Positions 1-5,269 of a stretch of DNA of 5,422 bases are shown piece by piece (the stretch's first letter is position 1; each line of letters begins with the position of its first letter). The stretch lies in the NCBI GenBank assembly GCA_028293225.1, contig JAQGPE010000526.1:1-5422 (forward strand), written 5' to 3'. The stretch is from Akkermansiaceae bacterium. Its GTDB lineage: Bacteria > Verrucomicrobiota > Verrucomicrobiia > Verrucomicrobiales > Akkermansiaceae. The notes beneath the pieces were generated by a model that was not told the origin of the DNA, did not search any database, and was given only the letters and a program-made list of their open reading frames with translations. A program made the position numbers and the translations under genes.

Positions 1-265
1 AGCGACGGCCACCGTAGTAGGAAGGGCGACCACCGTAGTAGGGACGTCCGCCACCGTAGTAGCCAGGGCCGCCGTAGTAGTTCTTTTTGCCGTTGTTCTT
101 GCCGATGGCGTAACCCGCCACGCCGGCAAGCGCTGCCGCGCCGACTGCCGCATTCGGATCCACGCTCTGCACGGGGCGGCCGTACGAGTCGTAGGTATTC
201 ATGCAGGACGGAATCATCAGGACTGCCATCAGCGCGCCGGTGGCCTGGATGCAGATGTTTTTCAT
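1..265 (-). CDS. Small Gly/Tyr-rich lipoprotein, 3' end outside window
   Basis: The gene reads leftward from an ATG at 265 and is still open at base 1, so 88 N-terminal residues are visible. Residues 1-21 look like a lipoprotein signal: Lys2, a hydrophobic stretch, then IPSC with Cys21 as the probable lipidated residue (Pro at -2 is less usual). Residues about 41-57 form an Ala/Gly-rich segment (AALAGVAGYAIG) resembling the glycine-zipper segments of small outer-membrane lipoproteins. A basic NNGKKN linker follows, then repeated YYGG units separated by Gly, Pro, Arg or Ser up to the window edge. I do not recognise a specific family; a surface or envelope structural role is inference. The gene lies 107 bp downstream of folP on the same strand, with a possible terminator between them, so it is probably transcribed separately. 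No Shine-Dalgarno site is visible before the ATG. A second ATG at 202 would remove the signal sequence and is less likely. Confidence 0.75.
   Translation of the reverse strand, partial: MKNICIQATGALMAVLMIPSCMNTYDSYGRPVQSVDPNAAVGAAALAGVAGYAIGKNNGKKNYYGGPGYYGGGRPYYGGRPSYYGGRR
12..80 (-). repeat. Short in-frame coding repeat (YYGG units)
   Basis: The plus-strand nonamer CCGTAGTAG occurs at 12-20, 33-41, 54-62 and 72-80, with spacings of 21, 21 and 18 bases. All spacings are multiples of three, and on the minus strand each copy encodes Tyr-Tyr-Gly. This is a low-complexity protein repeat inside the lipoprotein gene, not a CRISPR or mobile repeat. It could change copy number by slippage. Confidence 0.85.
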
Positions 266-272
266 GGTGGTG

Positions 273-300
273 GTATTAATGGGTTCGGTAGTGAGACCAA
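273..300 (-). promoter_or_regulatory. Weak candidate promoter of the lipoprotein gene
   Basis: On the minus strand TTGGTC (295-300) is followed by a 16-bp spacer and TAATAC (273-278). The -10-like hexamer ends 7 nt before the ATG at 265, so a transcript from it would have almost no leader. The -10 matches consensus at only three of six positions, so this is a weak call. Confidence 0.25.
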
Positions 301-359
301 TATGGCACGAAAATATTCAGCTGGGCGAAAAATTTCCCGTTAGGGCGCAAATGGCTGGA

Positions 360-388
360 GGCCGCCAAAAAATCAGACGGCGGCCGTC
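360..388 (-). terminator. Possible intrinsic terminator at the end of folP
   Basis: On the minus strand a GC-rich inverted repeat (388-376, GACGG/CCGTC arms around a 3-nt loop) sits on the last folP codons. It is followed by the TGA stop and a run of six T (372-367). A competing 7-bp stem, GGCCGCC (385-379) with GGCGGCC (366-360), would place the T run in the loop instead. The hairpin-plus-T arrangement fits a terminator that overlaps the stop codon, but the alternative fold makes this uncertain. Confidence 0.35.
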
Positions 389-1215
389 GCCAGAATCGCC
401 TCGGTCATCCTCAGGGCCTGCACATTCGGCAGCACCTGGTGGACCCGGTGGAGCATGGCGCCGGCTTCGCGGGTGCTGGCCGTGAGGGCCACCGTCGGCC
501 ACTCGCGGACGGCCAGATCCTGGCTGCCCAGGATCTGGCCGATGAACGATTTCCGCGACACGCCGATCAGCAGGGGTCTTCCGGCCACGCCGAGATCGCG
601 GACGTTCCGGAGCAGGGTCAGATTGTGGGCCACCGTTTTTCCGAAGCCGATGCCGGGGTCGAAAACCAGGGCTTCCGGGGAAATGCCCAGCGCGGTGAGG
701 GTCGCGAGCCGCTCGGCGAAGAAGGCCCGCACCTCCGCCACCACGTCCTCGTAGTGGGGCGAGTGCTGCATGGTGCGCGGGGTGCCCTGCATGTGCATGA
801 CCACCGCGGCGGCGCGATAGCGCAGGCAGACCTCCGCCATGCCCTCACGGCGCAGGCCGTTGACATCGTTGATGATATCGGCGCCCGCCGCCATCGCGGC
901 GGCGGCCACGGCGGGCTTCGAGGTATCGATCGAAATCAGGCCGTCCCACTCCGCGCGCAGGGTGGCGATAAGGGGCACGGTGCGGGCAATTTCCTCATCC
1001 GCCGGGATTTCCGGGGCGCCGGGGCGGGTCGACTCGCCGCCGATGTCGATGATTTCAGCCCCCTCGCCGATCATTTCGCGGGACCTCTCCAGGGCGGCGG
1101 CCGGGGTGGCGTGGCGGCCGCCGTCGGAGAAGGAATCCGGGGTGACATTCAGGATGCCCATGACCATCCCGCGCCGGGAAAAATCGATGCTCTGGCGCGG
1201 GGTGATCCACCTCAT
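373..1215 (-). CDS. folP: Dihydropteroate synthase (FolP)
   Basis: This cytoplasmic folate-pathway enzyme condenses 6-hydroxymethyl-7,8-dihydropterin pyrophosphate with p-aminobenzoate to give 7,8-dihydropteroate; it is the sulfonamide target. From the ATG at 1215 the protein has 280 residues, normal for the family. All the hallmark segments of the TIM barrel are present in order: ILNVTPDSFSDGG (21-33), DIGGESTRPGA (57-67), SIDTSK (95-100), DIINDVNG (113-120), VVMHMQGTP (138-146), DPGIGFGKT (186-194), GVSRKSFIG (218-226) and the C-terminal RVH (257-259). No key residue is missing, so it should be active. An in-frame TTG at 1254 would add 13 residues without family resemblance, so the ATG is preferred; no Shine-Dalgarno site precedes it. 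The gene is divergent from the cluster starting at 1272, and no other folate gene is in the window. Confidence 0.97.
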   Translation of the reverse strand: MRWITPRQSIDFSRRGMVMGILNVTPDSFSDGGRHATPAAALERSREMIGEGAEIIDIGGESTRPGAPEIPADEEIARTVPLIATLRAEWDGLISIDTSKPAVAAAAMAAGADIINDVNGLRREGMAEVCLRYRAAAVVMHMQGTPRTMQHSPHYEDVVAEVRAFFAERLATLTALGISPEALVFDPGIGFGKTVAHNLTLLRNVRDLGVAGRPLLIGVSRKSFIGQILGSQDLAVREWPTVALTASTREAGAMLHRVHQVLPNVQALRMTEAILATAAV

Positions 1216-1235
1216 GGCAGGAGGAAAAAGCTCAC

Positions 1236-1262
1236 TTGCCCTGCTGGCTGCCAAGTCATAAT
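1236..1262 (+). promoter_or_regulatory. Candidate promoter for the 1272-4704 cluster
   Basis: CATAAT (1257-1262) matches the -10 consensus at five of six positions. TTGCCC (1236-1241) matches the -35 at four of six, but with a short 15-bp spacer. The -10 ends 9 nt before the ATG at 1272, so transcription would start about 2-4 nt upstream of the start codon and give an essentially leaderless mRNA. This fits the lack of a Shine-Dalgarno site in front of that ATG. Confidence 0.4.
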
Positions 1263-1271
1263 CTGCGCGCC

Positions 1272-1868
1272 ATGAACTTTCGTTGCATCTTCGCCGCCGT
1301 GTGCCTGCTGGGCGCGCTGCCCGCCCTGGGGCAGATCTCCACGGTGCCGGGCCTGGAAATCAAGGGGCCCTACTCCAGCATCAAGAAGAACAAGGACGGC
1401 ACCCGGGAGGAGTTCAAAAAGACCCCGGACGAGCGCACCATCACCAAGCAGACCTACGGCGTGAGCGGCGCGCTGACGCTTTCCACCATCTACCGGGTCA
1501 GCGATGGCGGCAATCCGCTGAACTGCGACATCATGGACGGCCGCGGCACCAAGCTTTTCAAGTCCCGCTACGGCTACAGCAAGAAGCCGGGGATCACCTA
1601 CGGCAAGCTGGTGGAGGAGCAGATGTTCGACGCCCGCGTGAAGCGAATCAGCCCGGACGGGGTGGAAATGCCGGTGCGCCGCTTCATTTACACCTACAAT
1701 GCGGACGGCAGCCAGAACAAGCCGATCTCGATCGTGCTGCTGCCTGGCAAGACCTTTGAGGAAACCTACGGCATCGACCCGGGATCTTCCGCTCTGACCT
1801 TTGACCCCTTCAAGGACCCTAACGCGAAAGCGCCGACCAATCCGAACGCCAAGAAGGTCGGCAAATGA
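1272..1868 (+). CDS. Exported protein of unknown function, paralogue A
   Basis: From the ATG the 198-residue product begins with a clear Sec signal peptide (Arg4, hydrophobic residues 6-17, likely cleavage after LPALG at residue 20), so it is exported to the periplasm or beyond. The mature part has a KDGTREEF segment (41-48), an IYRVSDGG strand-turn element (73-80), GTKLFKSRYGYSKKPG (92-107), GKLVEEQMFDA (111-121) and PVRRFIYTYNADGSQN (134-149), then a Pro/Asn/Lys-rich tail. The alternating Tyr-rich strands with Asp/Asn/Gly turns recall beta-strand repeats such as YwqK/MORN-like or RHS-like units, but I cannot assign a family. The same core recurs in the next gene, roughly half identical by eye, so the two are tandem paralogues. 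An upstream TTG at 1236 with AGGAGG at 1219-1224 is an alternative start, but it puts 12 extra residues before the signal peptide. First gene of a probable five-gene operon. Confidence 0.85.
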   Translation: MNFRCIFAAVCLLGALPALGQISTVPGLEIKGPYSSIKKNKDGTREEFKKTPDERTITKQTYGVSGALTLSTIYRVSDGGNPLNCDIMDGRGTKLFKSRYGYSKKPGITYGKLVEEQMFDARVKRISPDGVEMPVRRFIYTYNADGSQNKPISIVLLPGKTFEETYGIDPGSSALTFDPFKDPNAKAPTNPNAKKVGK

Positions 1869-2578
1869 AGGCGCTTTCCCCCGGCAAGGCCCGGCTTGCG
1901 ATTCTCGCGGCTGGTGTGGCGGCGATCGGCATGGGGTTCCATCTCCACCGGGAGCAGCAGTCGCCGGGGGAATCCTCCTCAGTTCCGTCCACGCTGGTGA
2001 ACGGCGAGCAGGCGACATCCCGGCCGGTGGCAGAGCCGCGGGATGCGGAGCTTTCTCAAAAGGCCAGCTCGCGGGAGTCCGATGCCCTCAATTTCCGCAA
2101 GCAGTCCAATAACGACGGCACCACCGATGAGTTCCGCCGCAGCGCGGACCGCAAGCTGATGACCCGGACGATCCGCAGCGCAACCGGCGCAATGGAGTCG
2201 CAGGTCATTTACCATTTGAACGACGAAGGAAAGGTCCTGAACGGTGAAATCTTCGACGCCAAGGGCACTAAGATCGCGAAGGCGAATTACGGCTACAGCA
2301 ACAAGCCAGGAGTGCTTGAGGGCAAGATGGTTGAAGAGCAGATCTTCGATGCCCAGGAGCCGCGCTACTCTGCTAATGCCGGGGAAGAAATGCCGGTGCG
2401 CCGCCTTATTTACACCTACAACGCGGATGGCAGCCAGAACGAGCCCTTCGCTGTCGTACTCAGTTCTGGCAACGACGTTGGCGCTACTCACGCGAAGAGT
2501 GACGGCCTTCCTTGGATGAAGCCCAGCGCACTGAGTTCAAATCCCTTCGCCGATCTCGACCCGGCGGCTGCCCGCTGA
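1865..2578 (+). CDS. Membrane-anchored protein of unknown function, paralogue B
   Basis: The 237-residue product has one N-terminal hydrophobic helix (about residues 9-26) after a basic start, which looks like an uncleaved anchor. A Ser/Glu-rich linker (about 30-75) follows, then the core shared with the preceding gene: NDGTTDEF (83-90), VIYHLNDEGK (114-123), GTKIAKANYGYSNKPG (134-149), GKMVEEQIFDA (153-163) and PVRRLIYTYNADGSQN (177-192). The core aligns almost without gaps to residues 38-160 of paralogue A, while the N-terminal targeting region and the tail are unrelated. The start is supported by AAGAAGG at 1851-1857, 7 nt upstream, the best ribosome-binding site in the window. The ATG overlaps the previous stop (ATGA), implying translational coupling. 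One copy appears secreted and the other tethered, which suggests related but divided roles; that is inference. Function unknown. Confidence 0.85.
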   Translation: MKALSPGKARLAILAAGVAAIGMGFHLHREQQSPGESSSVPSTLVNGEQATSRPVAEPRDAELSQKASSRESDALNFRKQSNNDGTTDEFRRSADRKLMTRTIRSATGAMESQVIYHLNDEGKVLNGEIFDAKGTKIAKANYGYSNKPGVLEGKMVEEQIFDAQEPRYSANAGEEMPVRRLIYTYNADGSQNEPFAVVLSSGNDVGATHAKSDGLPWMKPSALSSNPFADLDPAAAR

Positions 2579-2591
2579 GCTGCTTCCGCAC

Positions 2592-3818
2592 ATGCGTGCT
2601 GAAAAACTGCTGCCGTTGCTGTTAGGCGCGGCGATCGGGGCGGGTGGCATCCTTCACGGGCTGCACCTGGAGGCGACCCGCGATGCCCCAAGGGCCGGGA
2701 GCGGCGGCGGGCAGGACGAGCGCATCGCCGAACTGGAAAACGAACTGGCGATCCTGAAGCGGGAGAACGCCAGCCTGCGCTCGCTGTCCCAGGGCGGCGG
2801 CGAGGTGGCGGTGCCGCCGGAGATGGTGGCTTTCGTGCAGAGCGCGATCGGCCGCGATTTCAAAAGCAGCCCGCAGGTTCACCGGCTGGCCGCGGAGGAG
2901 CTGCGCGACCGGATCGCCGCGGCGATCGAGGAGCGCTATGGCCCGAACGGCCTCGACTCGCGCCAGCAGGCCTGGACGCTGATGGGTTTTCTCGGCCCGG
3001 AGGATCGCTTCGAGGGGCAACTGGCGGCGATGAAATCGATCGGCACGCGCTCCTGGTTCGACGCCGCCAGCGGTGAGGCCTGGGTGACCGACCGCTACGA
3101 TCCGCAGAGCATCCCGGACCAGGCGGCGATGATCCGGGCGCTGTCGCTGATCCTCACCCACCAGCATTTCCCGCCCCCGCCCGGCTGGCCCGGCGACGAG
3201 ACCGCCCTGACCCGCGAGGCCGCTCATGAGGGCGCGGCCCGGGTCTTGGAGGACCGCTTTCTGGCCAAGGAAGCGCTGCACAGCGGCTTCACCGGCGCGG
3301 CGCCGAGCACCGACGACCGGGAATTGATCGCCCATCTGCCCGCCTTCATCCGTGGGACCGCGAACTTCGCCACGCTCTACGGCAAGGCGCGCGAAAAGCC
3401 GCTGCTGGAGCAGCCGCAGAAGCTCGCCGCCGAGCTGCATCAGCCGCCCACGCTGACGGCGCAGTTTTATCCGGGCCATGAAGGCGCCCCCGCCAGCCTG
3501 CCTGAACTCCCAGAGACGCCCGGCAGCATGATGCTGGAGGAATCCGCCGGCATGCTCGGCGTGAAACTCTGGCTGGGCGAGGAGTCGGAAGCCCTGGGCG
3601 ACGCCTGGGCCGGCGACCGCTACCGGCTGTATGCCATCGACGACGAAACCGTGAACCTGGTCTGGGAGGTCCGTTTCACCGGTGCGGAAGCGGCCGCTGC
3701 TTTCGAAAAGGCCGCCATGGAGATCGTCGCCCGGCTGTCCAAGGTCCAGGAGGGGCGCAAGCTGCATCTCGAACGGCCCTCCCCTGATACCGTGCGCTTG
3801 GTGAACGTGGTGGAATAG
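2592..3818 (+). CDS. Membrane-anchored metallopeptidase-like protein without HExxH
   Basis: The 408-residue protein has an N-terminal signal anchor (about residues 6-24), a Gly-rich linker and a short heptad-like coiled coil (about 42-66), then a large domain. As I recall the family, active relatives carry a YDP segment, HELxHALQDQHF, an EGDA motif, a PPTSTEQ-like motif and a GWGGDRY motif. Here one can see YDPQ (169-172), RALSLILTHQHF (182-193), EAAHEGAARVLEDRF (209-223), HQPPTLTAQFYP (283-294) and DAWAGDRYRLY (337-347), in that order. So the overall pattern fits, but the zinc-binding HExxH is replaced by RALSL and EGDA by EGAA. I infer a catalytically dead relative with a binding or structural role outside the membrane. 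It starts 13 bp after paralogue B and 17 bp before the MarC-like gene. No Shine-Dalgarno site precedes the ATG. Family assignment is from motif memory and needs a profile search. Confidence 0.8.
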   Translation: MRAEKLLPLLLGAAIGAGGILHGLHLEATRDAPRAGSGGGQDERIAELENELAILKRENASLRSLSQGGGEVAVPPEMVAFVQSAIGRDFKSSPQVHRLAAEELRDRIAAAIEERYGPNGLDSRQQAWTLMGFLGPEDRFEGQLAAMKSIGTRSWFDAASGEAWVTDRYDPQSIPDQAAMIRALSLILTHQHFPPPPGWPGDETALTREAAHEGAARVLEDRFLAKEALHSGFTGAAPSTDDRELIAHLPAFIRGTANFATLYGKAREKPLLEQPQKLAAELHQPPTLTAQFYPGHEGAPASLPELPETPGSMMLEESAGMLGVKLWLGEESEALGDAWAGDRYRLYAIDDETVNLVWEVRFTGAEAAAAFEKAAMEIVARLSKVQEGRKLHLERPSPDTVRLVNVVE

Positions 3819-3835
3819 GCCAGCCTCCCCCTGCC

Positions 3836-4432
3836 GTGAATCTCCTCTCCTTTGCCGTCACCCTGTTTCTGGTGCTCGATCCCTTTGGGAACGCGGCGGT
3901 CTTTCACTCCGTCCTGCAAAAGGTCCCGGAGGCGCGGCGCAAGCCGATCATGGCGCGCGAGCTTCTGATCGCCCTCGGCATCCTGCTGGCCTTCCTGTTT
4001 CTGGGGAAATACGTGCTCGGCTTCCTGGGCGTGCAGCCGCACACGCTGAGCATTTCCGGCGGGATCATCCTGTTCCTGATCGCCCTGGGGATGGTCTTTC
4101 CAGTCCGCTCCGTGCTGGGCGGGGAGAAGGATGACGAGGAGCCGTTCATCGTCCCGCTGGCCGTGCCGCTGATCGCCGGGCCGTCGAGCATTGCCCTGCT
4201 GCTGCTGACCGCGTCGCGGCATCCGGAGGCGCTGTCCTGGATCGGCGCGGCGGTGGTCATTGCTTGGCTGTGCTCGTCCACGATCCTGTATTTTTCGCCG
4301 GTCCTGCTGAAGTTCCTCGGCATCAAGGGCGCACGCGCGCTGGAGCGGCTGATGGGCCTGCTGCTCATTCTCGTCGCGGTCCAAATGTTCCTCGACGGGG
4401 TCACCACCTACACCGCACACTCCGCGCCGTGA
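3836..4432 (+). CDS. MarC/YhgN-family (UPF0056) inner-membrane protein
   Basis: The 198-residue product, starting at a GTG, has the length and pattern of the MarC family. There are six likely transmembrane segments, at about residues 3-15, 41-65, 71-90, 106-125, 133-153 and 170-190. Family signatures are visible: LDPFGN in the first helix (14-19), PLAVPLIAGPSSI (107-119) and the C-terminal LERLMGLLLILVAVQM (169-184). Despite the name, MarC was shown not to be a multiple-antibiotic-resistance determinant and the family's substrate is unknown; a transporter-like role is usually presumed. The pattern resembles YhgN of E. coli as much as MarC itself, so no gene symbol is given. It follows the metallopeptidase-like gene by 17 bp and its TGA overlaps the next GTG (GTGA), indicating co-transcription. 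No Shine-Dalgarno site is visible. Confidence 0.93.
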   Translation: MNLLSFAVTLFLVLDPFGNAAVFHSVLQKVPEARRKPIMARELLIALGILLAFLFLGKYVLGFLGVQPHTLSISGGIILFLIALGMVFPVRSVLGGEKDDEEPFIVPLAVPLIAGPSSIALLLLTASRHPEALSWIGAAVVIAWLCSSTILYFSPVLLKFLGIKGARALERLMGLLLILVAVQMFLDGVTTYTAHSAP

Positions 4433-4704
4433 TTGCCCGCCGCGTCATCTTCGAAGGCCGCGTCCAGGGCGTCGGTTTCCGCTACACCACCAAGGACATC
4501 GCCAAGGGCTTTGAGGTCCGTGGCTGGGTGAAAAATCTGCCTGAGGGTTCGGTGGAGCTGCAGGTCACCGGCGAGCGCGAGGAGGTGGAAGCCTTTCTCA
4601 AGGAAATCACCCAGGAGTCGCCACTGCAGCACCACATCCGCGGCATGCATGTGCAGAACATTCCGCCGCTGGAGGGGGTGAAGGGGTTTACGATCGAGAG
4701 GTAG
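4429..4704 (+). CDS. acyP: Acylphosphatase
   Basis: This small cytosolic enzyme hydrolyses acyl phosphates such as acetyl phosphate or carbamoyl phosphate to the carboxylate and phosphate. From the GTG at 4429 the product has 91 residues, typical for the family. Both signatures are intact: FEGRVQGVGFR (8-18) with the phosphate-binding Arg18, and GWVKNLPEGSVELQVTG (32-48) with the catalytic Asn36. The end, GFTIER, matches the usual final strand. The start codon overlaps the stop of the MarC-like gene by 4 bp, so translation is probably coupled by reinitiation. An open frame extends upstream to 4264 but lies inside the MarC gene and adds no acylphosphatase-like sequence. Last gene of the plus-strand cluster; its stop is only 6 bp from the stop of the convergent toxin gene. 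Confidence 0.96.
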   Translation: MIARRVIFEGRVQGVGFRYTTKDIAKGFEVRGWVKNLPEGSVELQVTGEREEVEAFLKEITQESPLQHHIRGMHVQNIPPLEGVKGFTIER

Positions 4705-4724
4705 GCCCGTTTAGTTTTCCGGGC
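4705..4724. terminator. Possible hairpin between convergent genes
   Basis: GCCCG (4705-4709) and CGGGC (4720-4724) can pair as a 5-bp stem with a 10-nt loop, between the acyP stop and across the convergent toxin stop. No T run follows on either strand, so it could stall transcription from both sides but is not a standard terminator. Weak call. Confidence 0.25.
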
Positions 4725-4983
4725 TGGATGGGACTTCCGCAGGATTCCAGACCCTTGCGAATCCGAAGTTCAGGAAATGCGCTGCATTCGCAGTGGCGAA
4801 ATGGGTCACGCCGTGATGTCTCAGCGTGAGGGCGAGCCTCGCGTCGATGATGTGCCGGAAGCCCGTGGTCGCGTCCGCCGCCCATTTCCACAGCGACTTT
4901 CCCACTTCCGATTCATAGTCGGCGTATTCCCACGCGGGATTGGCTGCGTAGAGAAACAGATTGGTATCTGCGGAGAGGATCAT
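4711..4983 (-). CDS. VapC-like PIN toxin with apparent internal deletion
   Basis: The frame starts at an ATG (4983) that overlaps the antitoxin stop (ATGA) and encodes 90 residues, against about 130-150 for intact PIN toxins. Residues 1-15 (ILSADTNLFLYAA) are the first PIN strand with the acidic Asp6. Residues 40-81 (GFRHIIDARLALTLRHHG, HFATANAAHF, GFARVWNP) are a normal C-terminal half with the acidic Asp47. The middle is missing: after AANP the sequence goes straight to a segment (AWEYADYESEV) that in the intact proteins I recall lies about 45-55 residues further on. The conserved Glu of the central helices is therefore absent. PIN toxins are Mg2+-dependent ribonucleases using a cluster of acidic residues, so this version is probably inactive. 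The frame is undisturbed and the partner intact. A longer in-frame opening to 5160 lies inside the antitoxin gene and was not used. Confidence 0.8.
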   Translation of the reverse strand: MILSADTNLFLYAANPAWEYADYESEVGKSLWKWAADATTGFRHIIDARLALTLRHHGVTHFATANAAHFLNFGFARVWNPAEVPSSPEN

Positions 4984-5231
4984 GAACCGGGCCGTTCGAT
5001 GATTGCCTCCACCTCCGATCGGATCGAAGCCGGATCGATCAGGAAATCGCCCCCACAGTCCAGAATTGGAAAGCGCCAGACCTCTCGCTTCGTTGGCTGC
5101 TCCGGAAATCTGCTCACAAAATGCTCGGCAGCTTTTCGCATCACTTCGGACAGGGACCAATCCTGCTGCTGGGCGATCTCCTTCAGTCGCTGATAAAGCG
5201 GGTCAGGAAATTGGATCTGCGTTCGGGTCAT
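4980..5231 (-). CDS. VapB-type ribbon-helix-helix antitoxin
   Basis: From the ATG at 5231 the product has 83 residues. Residues 2-8 (TRTQIQF) are the DNA-contacting beta strand, 11-22 the first helix (PLYQRLKEIAQQ) and 26-42 the second (SLSEVMRKAAEHFVSRF), the classic CopG/MetJ-like fold. The C-terminal part (about 51-78, VWRFP, DPASIRSEVEAI) should wrap the toxin active site. It would neutralise the downstream PIN protein and repress its own operon. The frame is open upstream to 5315, but that part overlaps the promoter and is not antitoxin-like, so the start at 5231 is preferred. Its stop overlaps the toxin ATG. The gene looks complete even though the toxin is damaged, and the toxin-antitoxin region seems lower in GC by eye than the central cluster, as expected for an acquired module. 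Confidence 0.88.
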   Translation of the reverse strand: MTRTQIQFPDPLYQRLKEIAQQQDWSLSEVMRKAAEHFVSRFPEQPTKREVWRFPILDCGGDFLIDPASIRSEVEAIIERPGS

Positions 5232-5232
5232 G

Positions 5233-5250
5233 ATGGCGTTTATACACCAT
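5233..5250. promoter_or_regulatory. Candidate operator overlapping the antitoxin -10
   Basis: ATGGCG (5233-5238) and CACCAT (5245-5250) form an imperfect inverted repeat around the -10 hexamer; seven of nine base pairs across the 18-bp palindrome match. Ribbon-helix-helix antitoxins bind such palindromes as paired dimers, so this is a plausible site for autorepression. Position and symmetry are seen; function is inferred. Confidence 0.45.
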
Positions 5251-5267
5251 TTCCCGATTGATGCCAA
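5239..5267 (-). promoter_or_regulatory. Promoter of the toxin-antitoxin operon
   Basis: On the minus strand TTGGCA (5262-5267) and TATAAA (5239-5244) are separated by exactly 17 bp, five of six matches to the sigma-70-type consensus at each hexamer. This is the best promoter in the window. The -10 ends 7 nt before the antitoxin ATG, so the transcript would begin at or next to the start codon. No Shine-Dalgarno site is present. Confidence 0.7.
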
Positions 5268-5269
5268 TT

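Noticed and set aside
12..80. Regularly spaced short repeats as a CRISPR array
   Set aside because: The units are 9 bases with 9-12-base gaps, all in codon register, and encode Tyr-Tyr-Gly.
1219..1238. AGGAGG followed by a TTG start at 1236 for paralogue A
   Set aside because: The spacing (11 nt) is long and the extra 12 residues precede a signal peptide that starts well at 1272; kept only as an alternative.
1225..1254. folP promoter with TTGGCA as the -35 (minus strand, 1249-1254)
   Set aside because: No acceptable -10 hexamer lies 16-18 bp downstream; only T-rich GCTTTT-like sequence is found there.
439..1275. Long open frame on the plus strand opposite folP
   Set aside because: It lies entirely antisense to a clearly conserved folP and its His/Arg/Gly-rich translation shows no domain; it is a GC-rich shadow frame.
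1212..2018. Minus-strand open frame opposite the two paralogues
   Set aside because: The plus-strand frames share conserved protein motifs between paralogues, which shows that strand is the coding one.
2622..3767. Long minus-strand open frame opposite the metallopeptidase-like gene
   Set aside because: It is antisense to a gene with recognisable motifs, and its translation is an Arg/Gly/Leu-rich composition artefact.
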